From NCBI GenBank assembly GCA_965200805.1, contig OZ241384.1, positions 558,001 through 622,000 on the forward strand: DNA of 64,000 nt. The letters run 5' to 3'. The notes below the pieces were generated by a model. The model was given only the letters and a program-made list of their open reading frames with translations. It did no database searches and was not told the DNA's origin. A program made the position numbers and the translations under genes. This document shows positions 37,421 through 45,580 of the stretch, piece after piece. Each line of letters starts with the position of its first letter. The stretch's first letter is position 1. The DNA is from MPNP01 sp026709725. GTDB lineage: Bacteria > Pseudomonadota > Alphaproteobacteria > Rhodobacterales > Rhodobacteraceae.

Positions 37421-37644
37421 ACATCATGGGCCGGGGCACCCGATCATGTGGCACGGCCAGAGCCGGCCGACCCGTGCGGCCCTGGGGCATGGAATCGGGT
37501 TCAGGGCCGGCCAGAGAGCCGCGCTGCGGGCGGCATCATCGCCCCGTTGTCACGCAGAGTTGTGGCCACTCGGCAGGGCTTGGCTATTCCATTTTGCTGT
37601 TCGTTTACGAGAAATCGGGCAATCAGGAAACGGAGACAGCTAGG

Positions 37645-37941
37645 TTGAACATTGTCTGCACGGCATTCATCAACAAGGAACGCACTGCCGATTATCAGAT
37701 CACTCGTGGCATTCGGGAAATTCTGGATCGTGACGGGAATACGGATGACCTGTTTGCGCTTATCAGGGACAAGAATCTTCCTGTTGACGATGTTCAGGCA
37801 TGGAGTCTTGTCGAGGAACTGATCTCGAATCCGCCTGAACTCGGATATCTCGCTATCTCCAACGCGCAGCAATGGCGGCTTCAATATTCTCGCATCATCA
37901 ATGTTGCTGGTGATGTTGATGGCATCGAGCGCGTCACATGA
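37645..37941 (+). CDS. Small protein of unknown function, first gene of the passenger operon
   Basis: 98 residues from a TTG at 37645, about 9 bases after GGAG. Reads NIVCTAFINKERTADYQITR, then RDGNTDDLFALIRDKNL. No family recognised. Its stop overlaps the methyltransferase start (ATGA), implying coupling. The frame extends upstream into GC-rich transposase debris, but composition changes near 37560, which supports the later start. Confidence 0.6.
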   Translation: MNIVCTAFINKERTADYQITRGIREILDRDGNTDDLFALIRDKNLPVDDVQAWSLVEELISNPPELGYLAISNAQQWRLQYSRIINVAGDVDGIERVT

Positions 37942-39374
37942 ATTCAAGAGTCGAATTCGGAGACTTTCAGACACCGGACGAATTGTGCCAACAGGTTTGC
38001 GGCGTCATTGCACATTCGGGTTTATCCCCGGCTTCTATTGTCGAACCCACTTGCGGCAAGGGTTCCTTCCTTCGCGCAAGTGTACAGGCTTTCCCCGATT
38101 GCAGGTCAATTCTCGGATTTGAAGTCAATCCGGTATATGCAGATGAAGCTGTAGATGGTGTGTCAGTTACTCAAGCAGACTTTTTCGCGACCAACTGGGC
38201 AGATGTTTTGGGGAATCTGCCAGAACCTGTTCTTGGAATCGGAAATCCTCCGTGGGTCACGAATTCGGCAATCGGATCCTTGAACGGCTCCAACCTGCCT
38301 GAAAAGTCCAATTTCCTGAACATAACAGGCATGGACGCCATAACGGGCAAGAGCAATTTCGACATATCCGAATGGATGGTGTTTCACCTGCTTGAGACGC
38401 TTTCGGAACGGCAAGCAATGCTGGCCATGTTATGCAAGACCACTGTTGCGCGAAAGGTGCTCAGGCGTGCATGGAAATCCGGCTTGCAGATCGGAGAAGT
38501 ATCCGTGCGATTGATTGATGCACTCAATCATTTTGGCGCGGCAGTGGATGCTTGTTTGCTTGTGTGTGATTTACGCAAAGCTACCAGCTAGGAGTGTACC
38601 GTATATCAGTCTTTGGAGTGTGATGTACCGTCTTCCGTATTTGTGCTACTGAACGGCGGTTTGGTGAGCAATGCGCGGGAAGCAGAAGTTTACGCAAGCC
38701 TGGAAGGCACGTCGCCGCTTAAATGGCGATCTGGTGTCAAGCATGACTGTTCAAAGGTCATGGAACTGAAATCATTTGGCGGAAAGTTTCAGAACGGACT
38801 GGGCGAACCTGTCGAGATTGAAGATGTTTTTGTCTACCCGATGTTAAAGAGTTCCGAATTGGCAAAATCAGGATCGCTGCCAGTTCGCCATATGCTTGTA
38901 ACGCAGCAATTCGTGGGCGAAGACACTGCACGGATTGAAATCGATGCTCCGGCCACATGGCGTTATCTGCAAGCGCATGGCCATTACATGGACAAGCGCA
39001 CAAGCACAATTTACAGAAACCGCCCACGCTTTTCTGTATTCGGAGTCGGACCGTATGCCTTTGCGCCTTGGAAGGTAGCCATATCCGGCTTTTATAAGCG
39101 TTTGGAATTCAGCGTCATCGGGCCTGTAGACGGCAAGCCTGTTGTTCTTGATGATACTTGCTATTTCTTGCCATTTGTTTCCAAGGATGAGGCAGAGACG
39201 GTCAAGACCGTGCTGCATTCTCAACCAGCAATGAGGTTCTTGCGATCTCGCGTGTTCTGGGATTCCAAGCGACCAATCACAGCAGGGTTATTGCGAAGTC
39301 TCAACTTGGCGGCTCTGGCAGCGCAACTGGATACGTCACTACCGCCGTCCTATGAAGAGGAGATGTTCAAATGA
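37938..39374 (+). pseudogene. DNA N6-adenine methyltransferase-like protein interrupted by an in-frame amber codon
   Basis: The first part (37938-38591) has SAM-binding motif I (IVEPTCGKGSFLRAS), an EFGDFQTPDEL lead-in typical of N6-adenine methyltransferases, and the catalytic motif IGNPPWVTNS. TAG at 38589 ends it. The same frame continues without shift through ECTVYQSLECDVPSSV to the stop at 39372, supplying the C-terminal target-recognition-like half. The whole would be about 478 residues. Only one base change separates it from an open gene. Start overlaps the upstream stop and its end overlaps the next start (both ATGA). Confidence 0.75.
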
Positions 39375-40408
39375 GCAAAGGACCGTGGATGCGTATTGAT
39401 CCTGACGTTGACCTGAAGGGTGCAACGCCGGAGAAGCTGGCGGCAGCGCTTCTGCGAAAGGTTGGGAAGCCCGTTGTCCGCAACGAGGTCGCGCCAGAGA
39501 AGCCGCTCGCCGACAAGCCGGGCGACAGTATCCCGCATTTGCGCAAGGGTTCCTGAATTGCGGATGTTGTGCTTTCCGGCAAACTCGGAGACGTAACGTT
39601 GCAGATGCTTGAGGCTGATCTTGTGGAATGTTCCGCCATGAGCGCGCTTGAGCATGGCCCGGAAGGACTCGATCCCGTTGGCGTGTGCCATCTCCCAGAC
39701 ATACTCGCCGACGCTGTGCCTGACACTTTCATGCAAGCGGTCCATGCCCTTGTAGGCTGCCGCGTCATCAGTGCAGACCGTTGCATCTTCGGCAGTATTC
39801 TCCTCAACAAAATTCTGAAGCGTTTCCGCGTCGGTTTCCACGATTACTTCAGCGCGAACCTGATTCGTCTCCCGGTCCTTGATGCCGACAACGGCTGTCT
39901 TGCCGACAGCACCACGGCCCGTCAGTTCCTTCCGCTTCGCATTCGACATGTTCTTTCGCTTCCCGCCAAAGTAGGTTTCGTCAACTTCTGCCGGACCGTC
40001 AAAAGGCTGGCTGTCATCATAACCCCACGCCTTCCGAATGCGATGCATCATGAACCATGCCGTAGGCTGCGAAACGCCAAGGTCACGTTGCAGCTTCATG
40101 CTGGAAACGCTTTTGAGGCTGGTCAGGCACAGGTAGATGGCGATTGCCCACTTGCGCAGCGGGATTTTCGACGATTGCATGGCTGTCCCGGTCTTCACCG
40201 AGAAGTACGACCGACAATCCTTGCACCAGTAAGGCATGGGCTTGGCATTCGGAACTTCCCGCGTATGAAGAGAGCCACACTTCGGGCAATACCGACCGTT
40301 AGGCCAGATCACCGACTCGAACCACGCCGTGGCGGCGGATTCAGTCGGGAACATGTCCATCAGTTCAACAATGGTCATTCCCTTGCGATGGTATTTTCCA
40401 GGTACCAT
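39350..40408 (-). CDS. IS1595-family (ISXO2-like) transposase
   Basis: 352 residues from the ATG at 40408, 6 bases after AGGAGG. N-terminal zinc ribbon (CPKCGSLHTRE and WCKDCRSYFS), then FDGPAEVDETYFGGKRKNMS, the DDE catalytic start, CTDDAAAYKGMDRLHESVRH (second Asp) and VWEMAHANGIESFRAMLKR (Asn/His/Glu region typical of IS1595). Full length. Its 3' end overlaps the oppositely oriented passenger genes by 25 and 186 bases. Confidence 0.9.
   Translation of the reverse strand: MVPGKYHRKGMTIVELMDMFPTESAATAWFESVIWPNGRYCPKCGSLHTREVPNAKPMPYWCKDCRSYFSVKTGTAMQSSKIPLRKWAIAIYLCLTSLKSVSSMKLQRDLGVSQPTAWFMMHRIRKAWGYDDSQPFDGPAEVDETYFGGKRKNMSNAKRKELTGRGAVGKTAVVGIKDRETNQVRAEVIVETDAETLQNFVEENTAEDATVCTDDAAAYKGMDRLHESVRHSVGEYVWEMAHANGIESFRAMLKRAHGGTFHKISLKHLQRYVSEFAGKHNIRNSGTLAQMRDTVARLVGERLLWRDLVADNGLPNLSQKRCRQLLRRCTLQVNVRINTHPRSFAHLNISSS
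39371..39556 (+). CDS. Small protein with ATPEKLAxALLR motif, third gene of the passenger operon
   Basis: 61 residues. MSKGPWMRIDPDVDLKGATP followed by EKLAAALLRKVGKPV. The start overlaps the methyltransferase stop (ATGA). It is antisense to the 3' end of the transposase gene. I recall short proteins with this ATPEKLA motif as common unknowns in bacterial accessory DNA, but I cannot assign a function. Confidence 0.5.
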   Translation: MSKGPWMRIDPDVDLKGATPEKLAAALLRKVGKPVVRNEVAPEKPLADKPGDSIPHLRKGS

Positions 40409-40432
40409 TTCAAACCTCCTCTCCACACGATA

Positions 40433-40461
40433 AATATAGGGAGGCAGAGAGGGTTTGTCAA
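40433..40461 (-). promoter_or_regulatory. Consensus promoter for the IS1595 transposase
   Basis: On the minus strand TTGACA (40456-40461) and TATATT (40433-40438) are separated by 17 bases, almost the sigma-70 consensus, just upstream of the transposase start. The -35 box lies inside the element end. Confidence 0.75.
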
Positions 40462-40480
40462 GTTATCTTTGTAATTCCCC
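40450..40480 (-). repeat. Right terminal repeat of the IS1595-type element
   Basis: Reading inward on the minus strand the element starts GGGGAATTACAAAGATAACT. The GGGG start and an internal CTTGA..AACC are shared with the MITE ends at 15119-15268. It interrupts an open reading frame at 40480/40481. I could not find the matching left end upstream of 37645, so that side may be deleted or divergent. Confidence 0.6.
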
Positions 40481-40704
40481 TTGTGAGTATACTCTGCAGG
40501 AAGAGACCGGGCAGCCTCGGAAAAGCGGCCTGCAATCTGCCCAGATGTCAGGTTTGAAGCCTGGGACAAGAACCCCGGTCGCACGGGTTCAACCAAGTAA
40601 ATGATTCCCCATTCAAGATAGGCGAAATTGTACGCGGCACGGCCAAAGGCGCGGAGATAACAATCTTCGACAGGGATCCGTTCTGCTAAACATTTCGTGG
40701 ACAT
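40481..40704 (-). pseudogene. 5' part of an unknown gene cut by the IS1595-type element
   Basis: The ATG at 40704 has AGGAGG 7 bases upstream, so translation really starts here. The protein reads YLRAFGRAAYNFAYLEWGII and SGQIAGRFSEAARSLPAEYT before running into the element end. About 75 native residues remain. No family recognised. A palindrome lies upstream (40730-40746). The missing 3' part was not found in the window. Confidence 0.65.
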
Positions 40705-40729
40705 TGCAACATCCTCCTATATGACCATT

Positions 40730-40746
40730 GATACGGATGCCGTATC
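40730..40746. promoter_or_regulatory. Palindrome GATACGG-ATG-CCGTATC upstream of the truncated gene
   Basis: A 17-bp inverted repeat with 7-base arms lies 25-40 bases upstream of the ATG at 40704, where a repressor site would be expected. The sequence TATCGACATT/CATCGACATT also occurs twice beside it. Confidence 0.5.
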
Positions 40747-40779
40747 GACATTAACGCGGCATCGACATTTTTACCCCGC

Positions 40780-41100
40780 CGCCCGCCATTCCGCTATCGT
40801 GTTCACGCTCAATCCAGTGGAATGCCTCCACACGCCTCCCTGTGGCCCTGTGAGGTGGTCAATGCTTGTCGGTGTGAAGTGCCCTCCCCTGCCTGTGCTC
40901 CCGTGAGCGGCCTCCAGCGTGCGCCTACGGGACAGGAGAACGGGGCTTGGGAACAGGCGGAGGAGCGGTCAGGCGTCCCTGTACTGGTCGCGGCGCTGAC
41001 CCCGGACGCGGGACCGATCGAGGAGCATGATCTTGGATCATTGCAAACAGATTCACACCCATGCCTTCCGAAGGTTGCTCTTTTCATATCTGTAGCAAAT
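40780..41100. other. Interval with no identified gene
   Basis: GC-rich open frames of about 90 codons exist on both strands but match nothing I recognise. The right edge leads into the TGAGACTC array. Confidence 0.4.
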
Positions 41101-41236
41101 TGAGACTCTAATCGCCCCTGCTTGAGACTCTGGCGATTTTGAACTCACATTCAGTGAGACTCAGGCCGTCATCCTGCTCACATTCTATGAGACTCAACTC
41201 AGATTGTGTGAGACTCAACCCACGGGTATGAGACTC
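41101..41236 (+). repeat. Six direct copies of TGAGACTC with helically phased spacing
   Basis: Copies at 41101, 41123, 41155, 41188, 41209 and 41229, giving spacings of 22, 32, 33, 21 and 20 bases, all close to multiples of the DNA helical turn. The three middle copies share a longer unit, CTCA-N7-TGAGACTCA. Arrays like this are seen at ends of some insertion sequences and at recombinase or regulator sites. It lies directly behind the resolvase gene. Confidence 0.85.
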
Positions 41237-41246
41237 AGGCGGCCTC

Positions 41247-41727
41247 TCAGACCGAGAGGCCGGCAACACGCATGCGGTCCATCTTGCGTGGGCGCCCCCA
41301 GCCGACCCCGGGCACGGGCGGCCTTGAGACCGGCCTGGGTGCGCTCGGCAATGAGATCGCGCTCGAATTCTGCCAGGGCGGCGAAGATACCGAACACCAG
41401 GCGGCCGGCCGAACCGGAGGTGTCGATCTCGGCACCGGCCCCTGTCAGGACACGCAGTCCCACATCCTGCTCGCGCAGCCGATCCACCAGCGCGACCAGG
41501 TGCTTCAGGTCCCGTCCCAGCCGATCGAGTTTCCAGACGACAAGGGCGTTGCCGGGCTGCAGGGCCTTCAGGCAGGCCTCAAGGCCTGGACGGACATCCT
41601 TGCGGCCCGACATGCGGTCCTCATAGATCCGTGCGTCCGGAACCCCGACCGCCTGCAGGGCATCCCGCTGCAAATCCAGCAGCTGGCTCCCATCGGCCTT
41701 CGAGACGCGGGCATAGCCGATCAACAC
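41247..41727 (-). pseudogene. Serine recombinase (resolvase/invertase), frameshifted and truncated at the C-terminus
   Basis: Starts MLIGYARVSKADGSQLLDLQ with the catalytic Ser in ARVS. Continues VVWKLDRLGRDLKHLVALVD and LAEFERDLIAERTQAGL, the resolvase catalytic domain. After AARARGRLG a G-run shift occurs near 41285-41300; the corrected frame reads GRPRKMDRMRVAGLSV and stops at 41247, before the usual C-terminal helix-turn-helix is complete. The protein may catalyse but probably cannot bind its site properly. Confidence 0.8.
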
Positions 41728-41832
41728 GGTCAGTCCCCGTGTTCAGAAAGACAGGGGCCCTCCTGCAACAGGTTTTTGAGCGAGAAATGCGGGAGTTTGG
41801 GGTGCTGGTGGCCATTACTCGAAAAACGATCC

Positions 41833-42810
41833 CTAAAATGGTACCGCACACAGATCAGATGTCCTGTACTGTCCCAGATAGGCCCTGTCACCATTCAGGC
41901 GAACGGAGACAAAATAACCATCACCTGCCTCTGATTCCGGGATTTTGCATGTCAACGGCTCCTGCGGTACCGTGAAATCAGCCGCATTGTGGCCATGGAA
42001 CTGGTCGGTCGGTGAATTCCGGTACCATTCAATGTCAAGTTGGAACGGACCGCGATCACCGGGATCCTCGCAAAGGTGAAATTCAAATACTGACTCATCC
42101 CTGGATAGGTGGGCGTTTTTGATGAATATCCACTTCCTATGAAACATCCGTCTTTGGCCGTCATCATAGAGTATTCGCTTTGCCCATTGTCTCTTTGCAT
42201 CCGAATCCAGGAGATTGAGCAGAGTGTCACGTTCTGCTGCGGATCTGCAGACGATGTGCTTGAGATGATCAAGCAACAGCCAGTCCGCCACCAGCACTTC
42301 TGAGTGTCTGGCATTCAATATCATCGGTCGGTCTTGATCCCCATGCGAACCGACGGCCCCATCGTGATAAATCCGGGCAAAATTCATGCTGGCAAGAAAC
42401 TCGGCTGATTTACCAATGTCAGTCTGTGGTGCCAGGCGCCCGCGGCTGAATCTGACACCCTGTTCTGACAGGAGGCGCACACTGAAGAGCAGGTGGACAG
42501 GCACGGGCATGTGGGCCTGATATTTGATTTTGGTTTCTGGTCGGATACCCTCATTCCTAAACTGCGTGGGTGTACAGGGACGGAAATACAGCCGCACGAG
42601 ACGCCGCTGCCGATCCGTCATATTCTCAAGATGTCTTGGGCTGGCACTGTCCTTGACAATGCAGCGGCGCTCCTCAGCGAGTGCCCGTGACAACAGTTTC
42701 CCGCTGTTGAGGATCTTGGCAGTATTCTCAACATGATCCGAACGGTAAAGCCAGTTTGGCCAATGCCGCCGGGTGCCGGTAAGTTTCAACTCGCTGGCAA
42801 GACCACCCAT
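41833..42810 (-). CDS. darT: DarT-like DNA ADP-ribosyltransferase toxin (DUF4433)
   Basis: 325 residues from the ATG at 42810 (a TTG about 15 codons upstream, overlapping the darG end, is possible). N-terminal NAD-binding region WLYRSDHVENTAKILNSGKL, the segment LYFRPCTPTQFRNEGIRP and the catalytic-Glu motif ARHSEVLVADWL match the DarT family, which ADP-ribosylates thymidine bases in single-stranded DNA. It is longer than classical DarT by a C-terminal extension of unknown role. It follows darG on the same strand, the reverse of the usual darT-darG order. Confidence 0.8.
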   Translation of the reverse strand: MGGLASELKLTGTRRHWPNWLYRSDHVENTAKILNSGKLLSRALAEERRCIVKDSASPRHLENMTDRQRRLVRLYFRPCTPTQFRNEGIRPETKIKYQAHMPVPVHLLFSVRLLSEQGVRFSRGRLAPQTDIGKSAEFLASMNFARIYHDGAVGSHGDQDRPMILNARHSEVLVADWLLLDHLKHIVCRSAAERDTLLNLLDSDAKRQWAKRILYDDGQRRMFHRKWIFIKNAHLSRDESVFEFHLCEDPGDRGPFQLDIEWYRNSPTDQFHGHNAADFTVPQEPLTCKIPESEAGDGYFVSVRLNGDRAYLGQYRTSDLCAVPF

Positions 42811-42838
42811 AAAAGCCTGGATGGCCTCGGCATCATCC

Positions 42839-43762
42839 TTAGCCGGCAAGCCGCATGCTCCCAAACAGGTCCAATTGCCGTGCTCCGGGGGTTTGCGGTG
42901 GACTGATCTGGAGAGCGGTGGCGGGCCTGACCTTGAGTCTGGCAGAAGACGCCCAGACAGACACGGGCTGCACATAATCCAGATGTTCGAATATGGGCAT
43001 GAGATATGCCAAATGGCGGGGCTCGGGAGCAATCCGATTGTGGGTGAGACCGTGATCCCTCAGTTGTGCCCAAAACTCACTGAGGGATTCAGCATTGATT
43101 CGCACTCGGGGCTGTCCGGATACCATGATCACAAGTGCGGGTGACTCAACATCATGATGAACCTCATACGGCGTGTGTGCATGCCGTGTCTCAAACTGCG
43201 ATCGCTGTCGCAGGACGGCAATGACATCCTCCCACACCTCATGAAATGGCAAACTGGTCGGATCGGACCGCAGCCATTTCTTGATGCGTTCGGCATCCTT
43301 GTGTTCTGGAGGACCAGCATGATTGTGCCCGATATGGACACGGACAGACACGGGCAGTTTCCCAAGATACTTCTCCATCAAGGGTTGTACCTCGGTCGCG
43401 AAGTCAAGATCACCATTGCCACAGCCGAGCATCGGGAACGCGTACGATGCCGCCCCAATGACTGACCATGACTCACGGAACTTCTTGAGGCCTGCTTCAA
43501 TGTATGCGGCTTGTGACGGTTGTCGCCAATGATCCTTGGTCGGAAAATTGAGAATCCATTTGTGGCGCGTCTTGTAGAGTGACAGCTTGCCGATCGTGAA
43601 CAGTCCACGCTCACAATGGTCGCGGTACTGGTCGAACATGGCAGGGTAGATCCGCTTGAAGCGCAGGGCGAGTCCCTTGCCCATGACCCCTCGTATGTTC
43701 ACGGTATTGACCAGAACCTTGGCAGGCGACTCGAAGAGATCGCCGTCGGTGTAGACAATCAC
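42839..43762 (-). CDS. darG: DarG-like macrodomain antitoxin
   Basis: 307 residues from a GTG at 43762. The macrodomain signatures YTDGDLFESPAKVLVNTVN, GVMGKGLALRFK, WILNFPTKDHWRQPS and AFPMLGCGNGDLDF match DarG, which removes ADP-ribose from DNA and neutralises DarT. The C-terminal 130 residues may bind the toxin. The GTG overlaps the TGA of a 17-codon upstream frame (43762-43813) reading MAMEETQIVLDIREACP, which may be a leader or the tail of a lost gene. Adjacent to darT. Confidence 0.87.
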   Translation of the reverse strand: MIVYTDGDLFESPAKVLVNTVNIRGVMGKGLALRFKRIYPAMFDQYRDHCERGLFTIGKLSLYKTRHKWILNFPTKDHWRQPSQAAYIEAGLKKFRESWSVIGAASYAFPMLGCGNGDLDFATEVQPLMEKYLGKLPVSVRVHIGHNHAGPPEHKDAERIKKWLRSDPTSLPFHEVWEDVIAVLRQRSQFETRHAHTPYEVHHDVESPALVIMVSGQPRVRINAESLSEFWAQLRDHGLTHNRIAPEPRHLAYLMPIFEHLDYVQPVSVWASSARLKVRPATALQISPPQTPGARQLDLFGSMRLAG

Positions 43763-43836
43763 GGACAGGCCTCCCGTATGTCGAGCACGATCTGGGTCTC
43801 CTCCATCGCCATGCCGTTCCCGGCGACTAAGTCCGG

Positions 43837-44643
43837 TTAACAGGTCTTCGCCAATGACTGGACCAGTCTTTCAGAGCGGCCAGCAAATGTGTTGCTGTTT
43901 CGGACAATCTCTTCATTGATTCTCCGGGTGTCCTTCACGCCAATGGATGCAATCCCAAGATCATACTGATTTGGTCCCCCAAGTCGAATTGCCACACGCT
44001 GATGGATGGGCAGCCACTCACCAAGGTTGGACCACATCCCGACAACGAAGCTCTTGCTCGCAATTTGGATGACCCCACACCTGATTGAACCCTGTCCGAC
44101 CATTTGCAGCGTATCGTCGCTTAGGGGCACTGAGGTAAAGGTCAAGAATCCATCTCGCAGTGCCTTTTTCTTGTATTCCGGAGATTCGATCTGGGCCCGC
44201 TCCTCCGGCGTAGTCGGCCGTCCAACATACCTCTCGAAGGCATCCGGGACCTCCGCCAGCAATTGTATCACTCTTTTTTCAATCATGCCCCGATTCTCAG
44301 GCATGCGCCTGCGCTGACAAAAAATGAACCGAACCAGATCCTGTTTATCTTGTGCGGGCAACTGCAAACAGCGGCCATCCAGTGCGCAATTGACAATCCT
44401 GTCGATGACGGGTGCTGTGGCACTTTCGATTTTACTCAACTCCGTTTCAACATGCGTATCTGGCACGCCGGTCGCGTCGAATTGCGTGTAGAGGTTGCGC
44501 TCCAGCAGTGCATTGCCTGGTGTGGTTGTAAAGATTTTGTTCTCGGCCGCGTCCTTCTTGCAGCAGTACAGATGCCCGGCACTGTCAGTAAAATGTTTCA
44601 GGAGCATAACCGGGATGAAGTGATGTCGTTTCGGCTGGCTCAT
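43837..44643 (-). CDS. DUF4238 family protein
   Basis: 268 residues from the ATG at 44643 (MSQPKRHHFIPVMLLKHFTD). The HHFIPxxLLKxF start is the defining motif of DUF4238. Internal EERAQIESPEY and WSNLGEWLPIHQRVA agree with the family. DUF4238 proteins are uncharacterised but frequent in defence and mobile regions. The gene lies upstream of darG on the same strand, 74 bases apart. Confidence 0.8.
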   Translation of the reverse strand: MSQPKRHHFIPVMLLKHFTDSAGHLYCCKKDAAENKIFTTTPGNALLERNLYTQFDATGVPDTHVETELSKIESATAPVIDRIVNCALDGRCLQLPAQDKQDLVRFIFCQRRRMPENRGMIEKRVIQLLAEVPDAFERYVGRPTTPEERAQIESPEYKKKALRDGFLTFTSVPLSDDTLQMVGQGSIRCGVIQIASKSFVVGMWSNLGEWLPIHQRVAIRLGGPNQYDLGIASIGVKDTRRINEEIVRNSNTFAGRSERLVQSLAKTC

Positions 44644-44686
44644 GGCTTGCCACCCGTGCAGCCTACGCAAATGCCTCGAGCATGGG

Positions 44687-45034
44687 TCATTGCCCGGCCT
44701 CCTTGTGTTTGCGGACATGGATCGGGTCCAGCTCAAACCGGCCCTCATCATTCATCTGCAGGAGTGTTGCGCGGTCCTCTTTGATCAGTTTCGCAACATC
44801 AATCTGGTGCAGGTCAACCAGATCATCAATGACCGACTGTGACCACCCGTAGTAATCCGCCGCCCAGGACAGGCGAACCACACCCACAATCTGGCTCTTG
44901 CTATTCAGGGCCTGGCTGCTTTGCAGGCGACCGCGACGCACGGCCTGCTCGACAGATCGAATCTCGCGGTTTGCAATGTGTGCGACAACCGCTTGCGTCA
45001 TGAAGACACGATCGTAGAGGTTGAGACTCAACAT
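44687..45034 (-). CDS. Hypothetical protein, first gene of the DUF4238-darG-darT cluster
   Basis: 115 residues from the ATG at 45034 with GAAGGAAT upstream. Reads LYDRVFMTQAVVAHIANREI, WAADYYGWSQSVIDDLVDLH. It might be a small DNA-binding or toxin-antitoxin-associated protein, but no family was recognised. It lies 43 bases ahead of the DUF4238 gene, so probably co-transcribed. Confidence 0.6.
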   Translation of the reverse strand: MLSLNLYDRVFMTQAVVAHIANREIRSVEQAVRRGRLQSSQALNSKSQIVGVVRLSWAADYYGWSQSVIDDLVDLHQIDVAKLIKEDRATLLQMNDEGRFELDPIHVRKHKEAGQ

Positions 45035-45146
45035 GCCCGGATTCCTTCTCTCAAATTATCTAAGATACATCCGTTACATTAGTAAATATTGGTTGTCAAC
45101 GTCACTCCGAAGATATATGAGACAATTATTTTGAATGGGGGATCCA

Positions 45147-45349
45147 ATGACCGACGACTCATCGTCAATCAAAGAGCGCGAAGAGAAACTTTCAGGGTGT
45201 TGGAGAAGATCAGCACAGGCACTTCCCTTCCAGCCGCGGATCGGGCCCGGGCCGCGGCCGCCCTTGTTTATATCCAGCAGCAGCGTCAGGACGGTGGCGG
45301 TCTGTCGCTCTATGCCATCGAGAAAATCACAGGATTCTGGAGAACGTAA
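45147..45349 (+). pseudogene. Small gene with a frameshift
   Basis: ATG at 45147 (GGGGGAT upstream) gives MTDDSSSIKEREEKLS. The sensible continuation lies in another frame: RVLEKISTGTSLPAADRARA and LVYIQQQRQDGGGLSLYAI to the stop at 45349. One shift near 45195-45205 connects them into about 67 residues. Family unknown. Confidence 0.45.
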
Positions 45350-45480
45350 GTTCCGCCCTAAAACAGCCCGACGAATGCCCCCAGTATCCATATCGAGAAC
45401 CCTGGTTCTCATAATGGATAATGGGGCCTTGAAAGCGCCCTGAAGGGACCCCGACATGACCACCTGTACCTGCGGTCGCC

Positions 45481-45570
45481 GTGCAGCGCCAGGGACGCTG
45501 GAAGACCACCCGCATGATCGGGCGGTATACCCGCAATGAGAGCGCAGAAGAGGCCCTGAGGTATTTGTGA
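45481..45570 (+). pseudogene. Tyrosine-recombinase C-terminal remnant, second copy
   Basis: QGRWKTTRMIGRYTRNESAE followed by EALRYL and TGA at 45568, nearly identical to 23849-23923. As there, it lies just upstream of the HTH/deoxyribosyltransferase-like gene and has no integrase body upstream. Confidence 0.65.
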
Positions 45571-45580
45571 GGGGAGGACC

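Noticed and set aside
40822..41103. A 93-codon frame as a gene
   Set aside because: No ribosome-binding site and no resemblance to a family; overlaps another frame on the opposite strand equally open.
41101..41236. Possible CRISPR array
   Set aside because: The repeated unit is only 8 bases and spacers are 12-25 bases with partial similarity to one another; no cas gene is present.
44687..45034. Assigning an HTH antitoxin function
   Set aside because: No clear helix-turn-helix pattern beyond a vague helical character; left as hypothetical.
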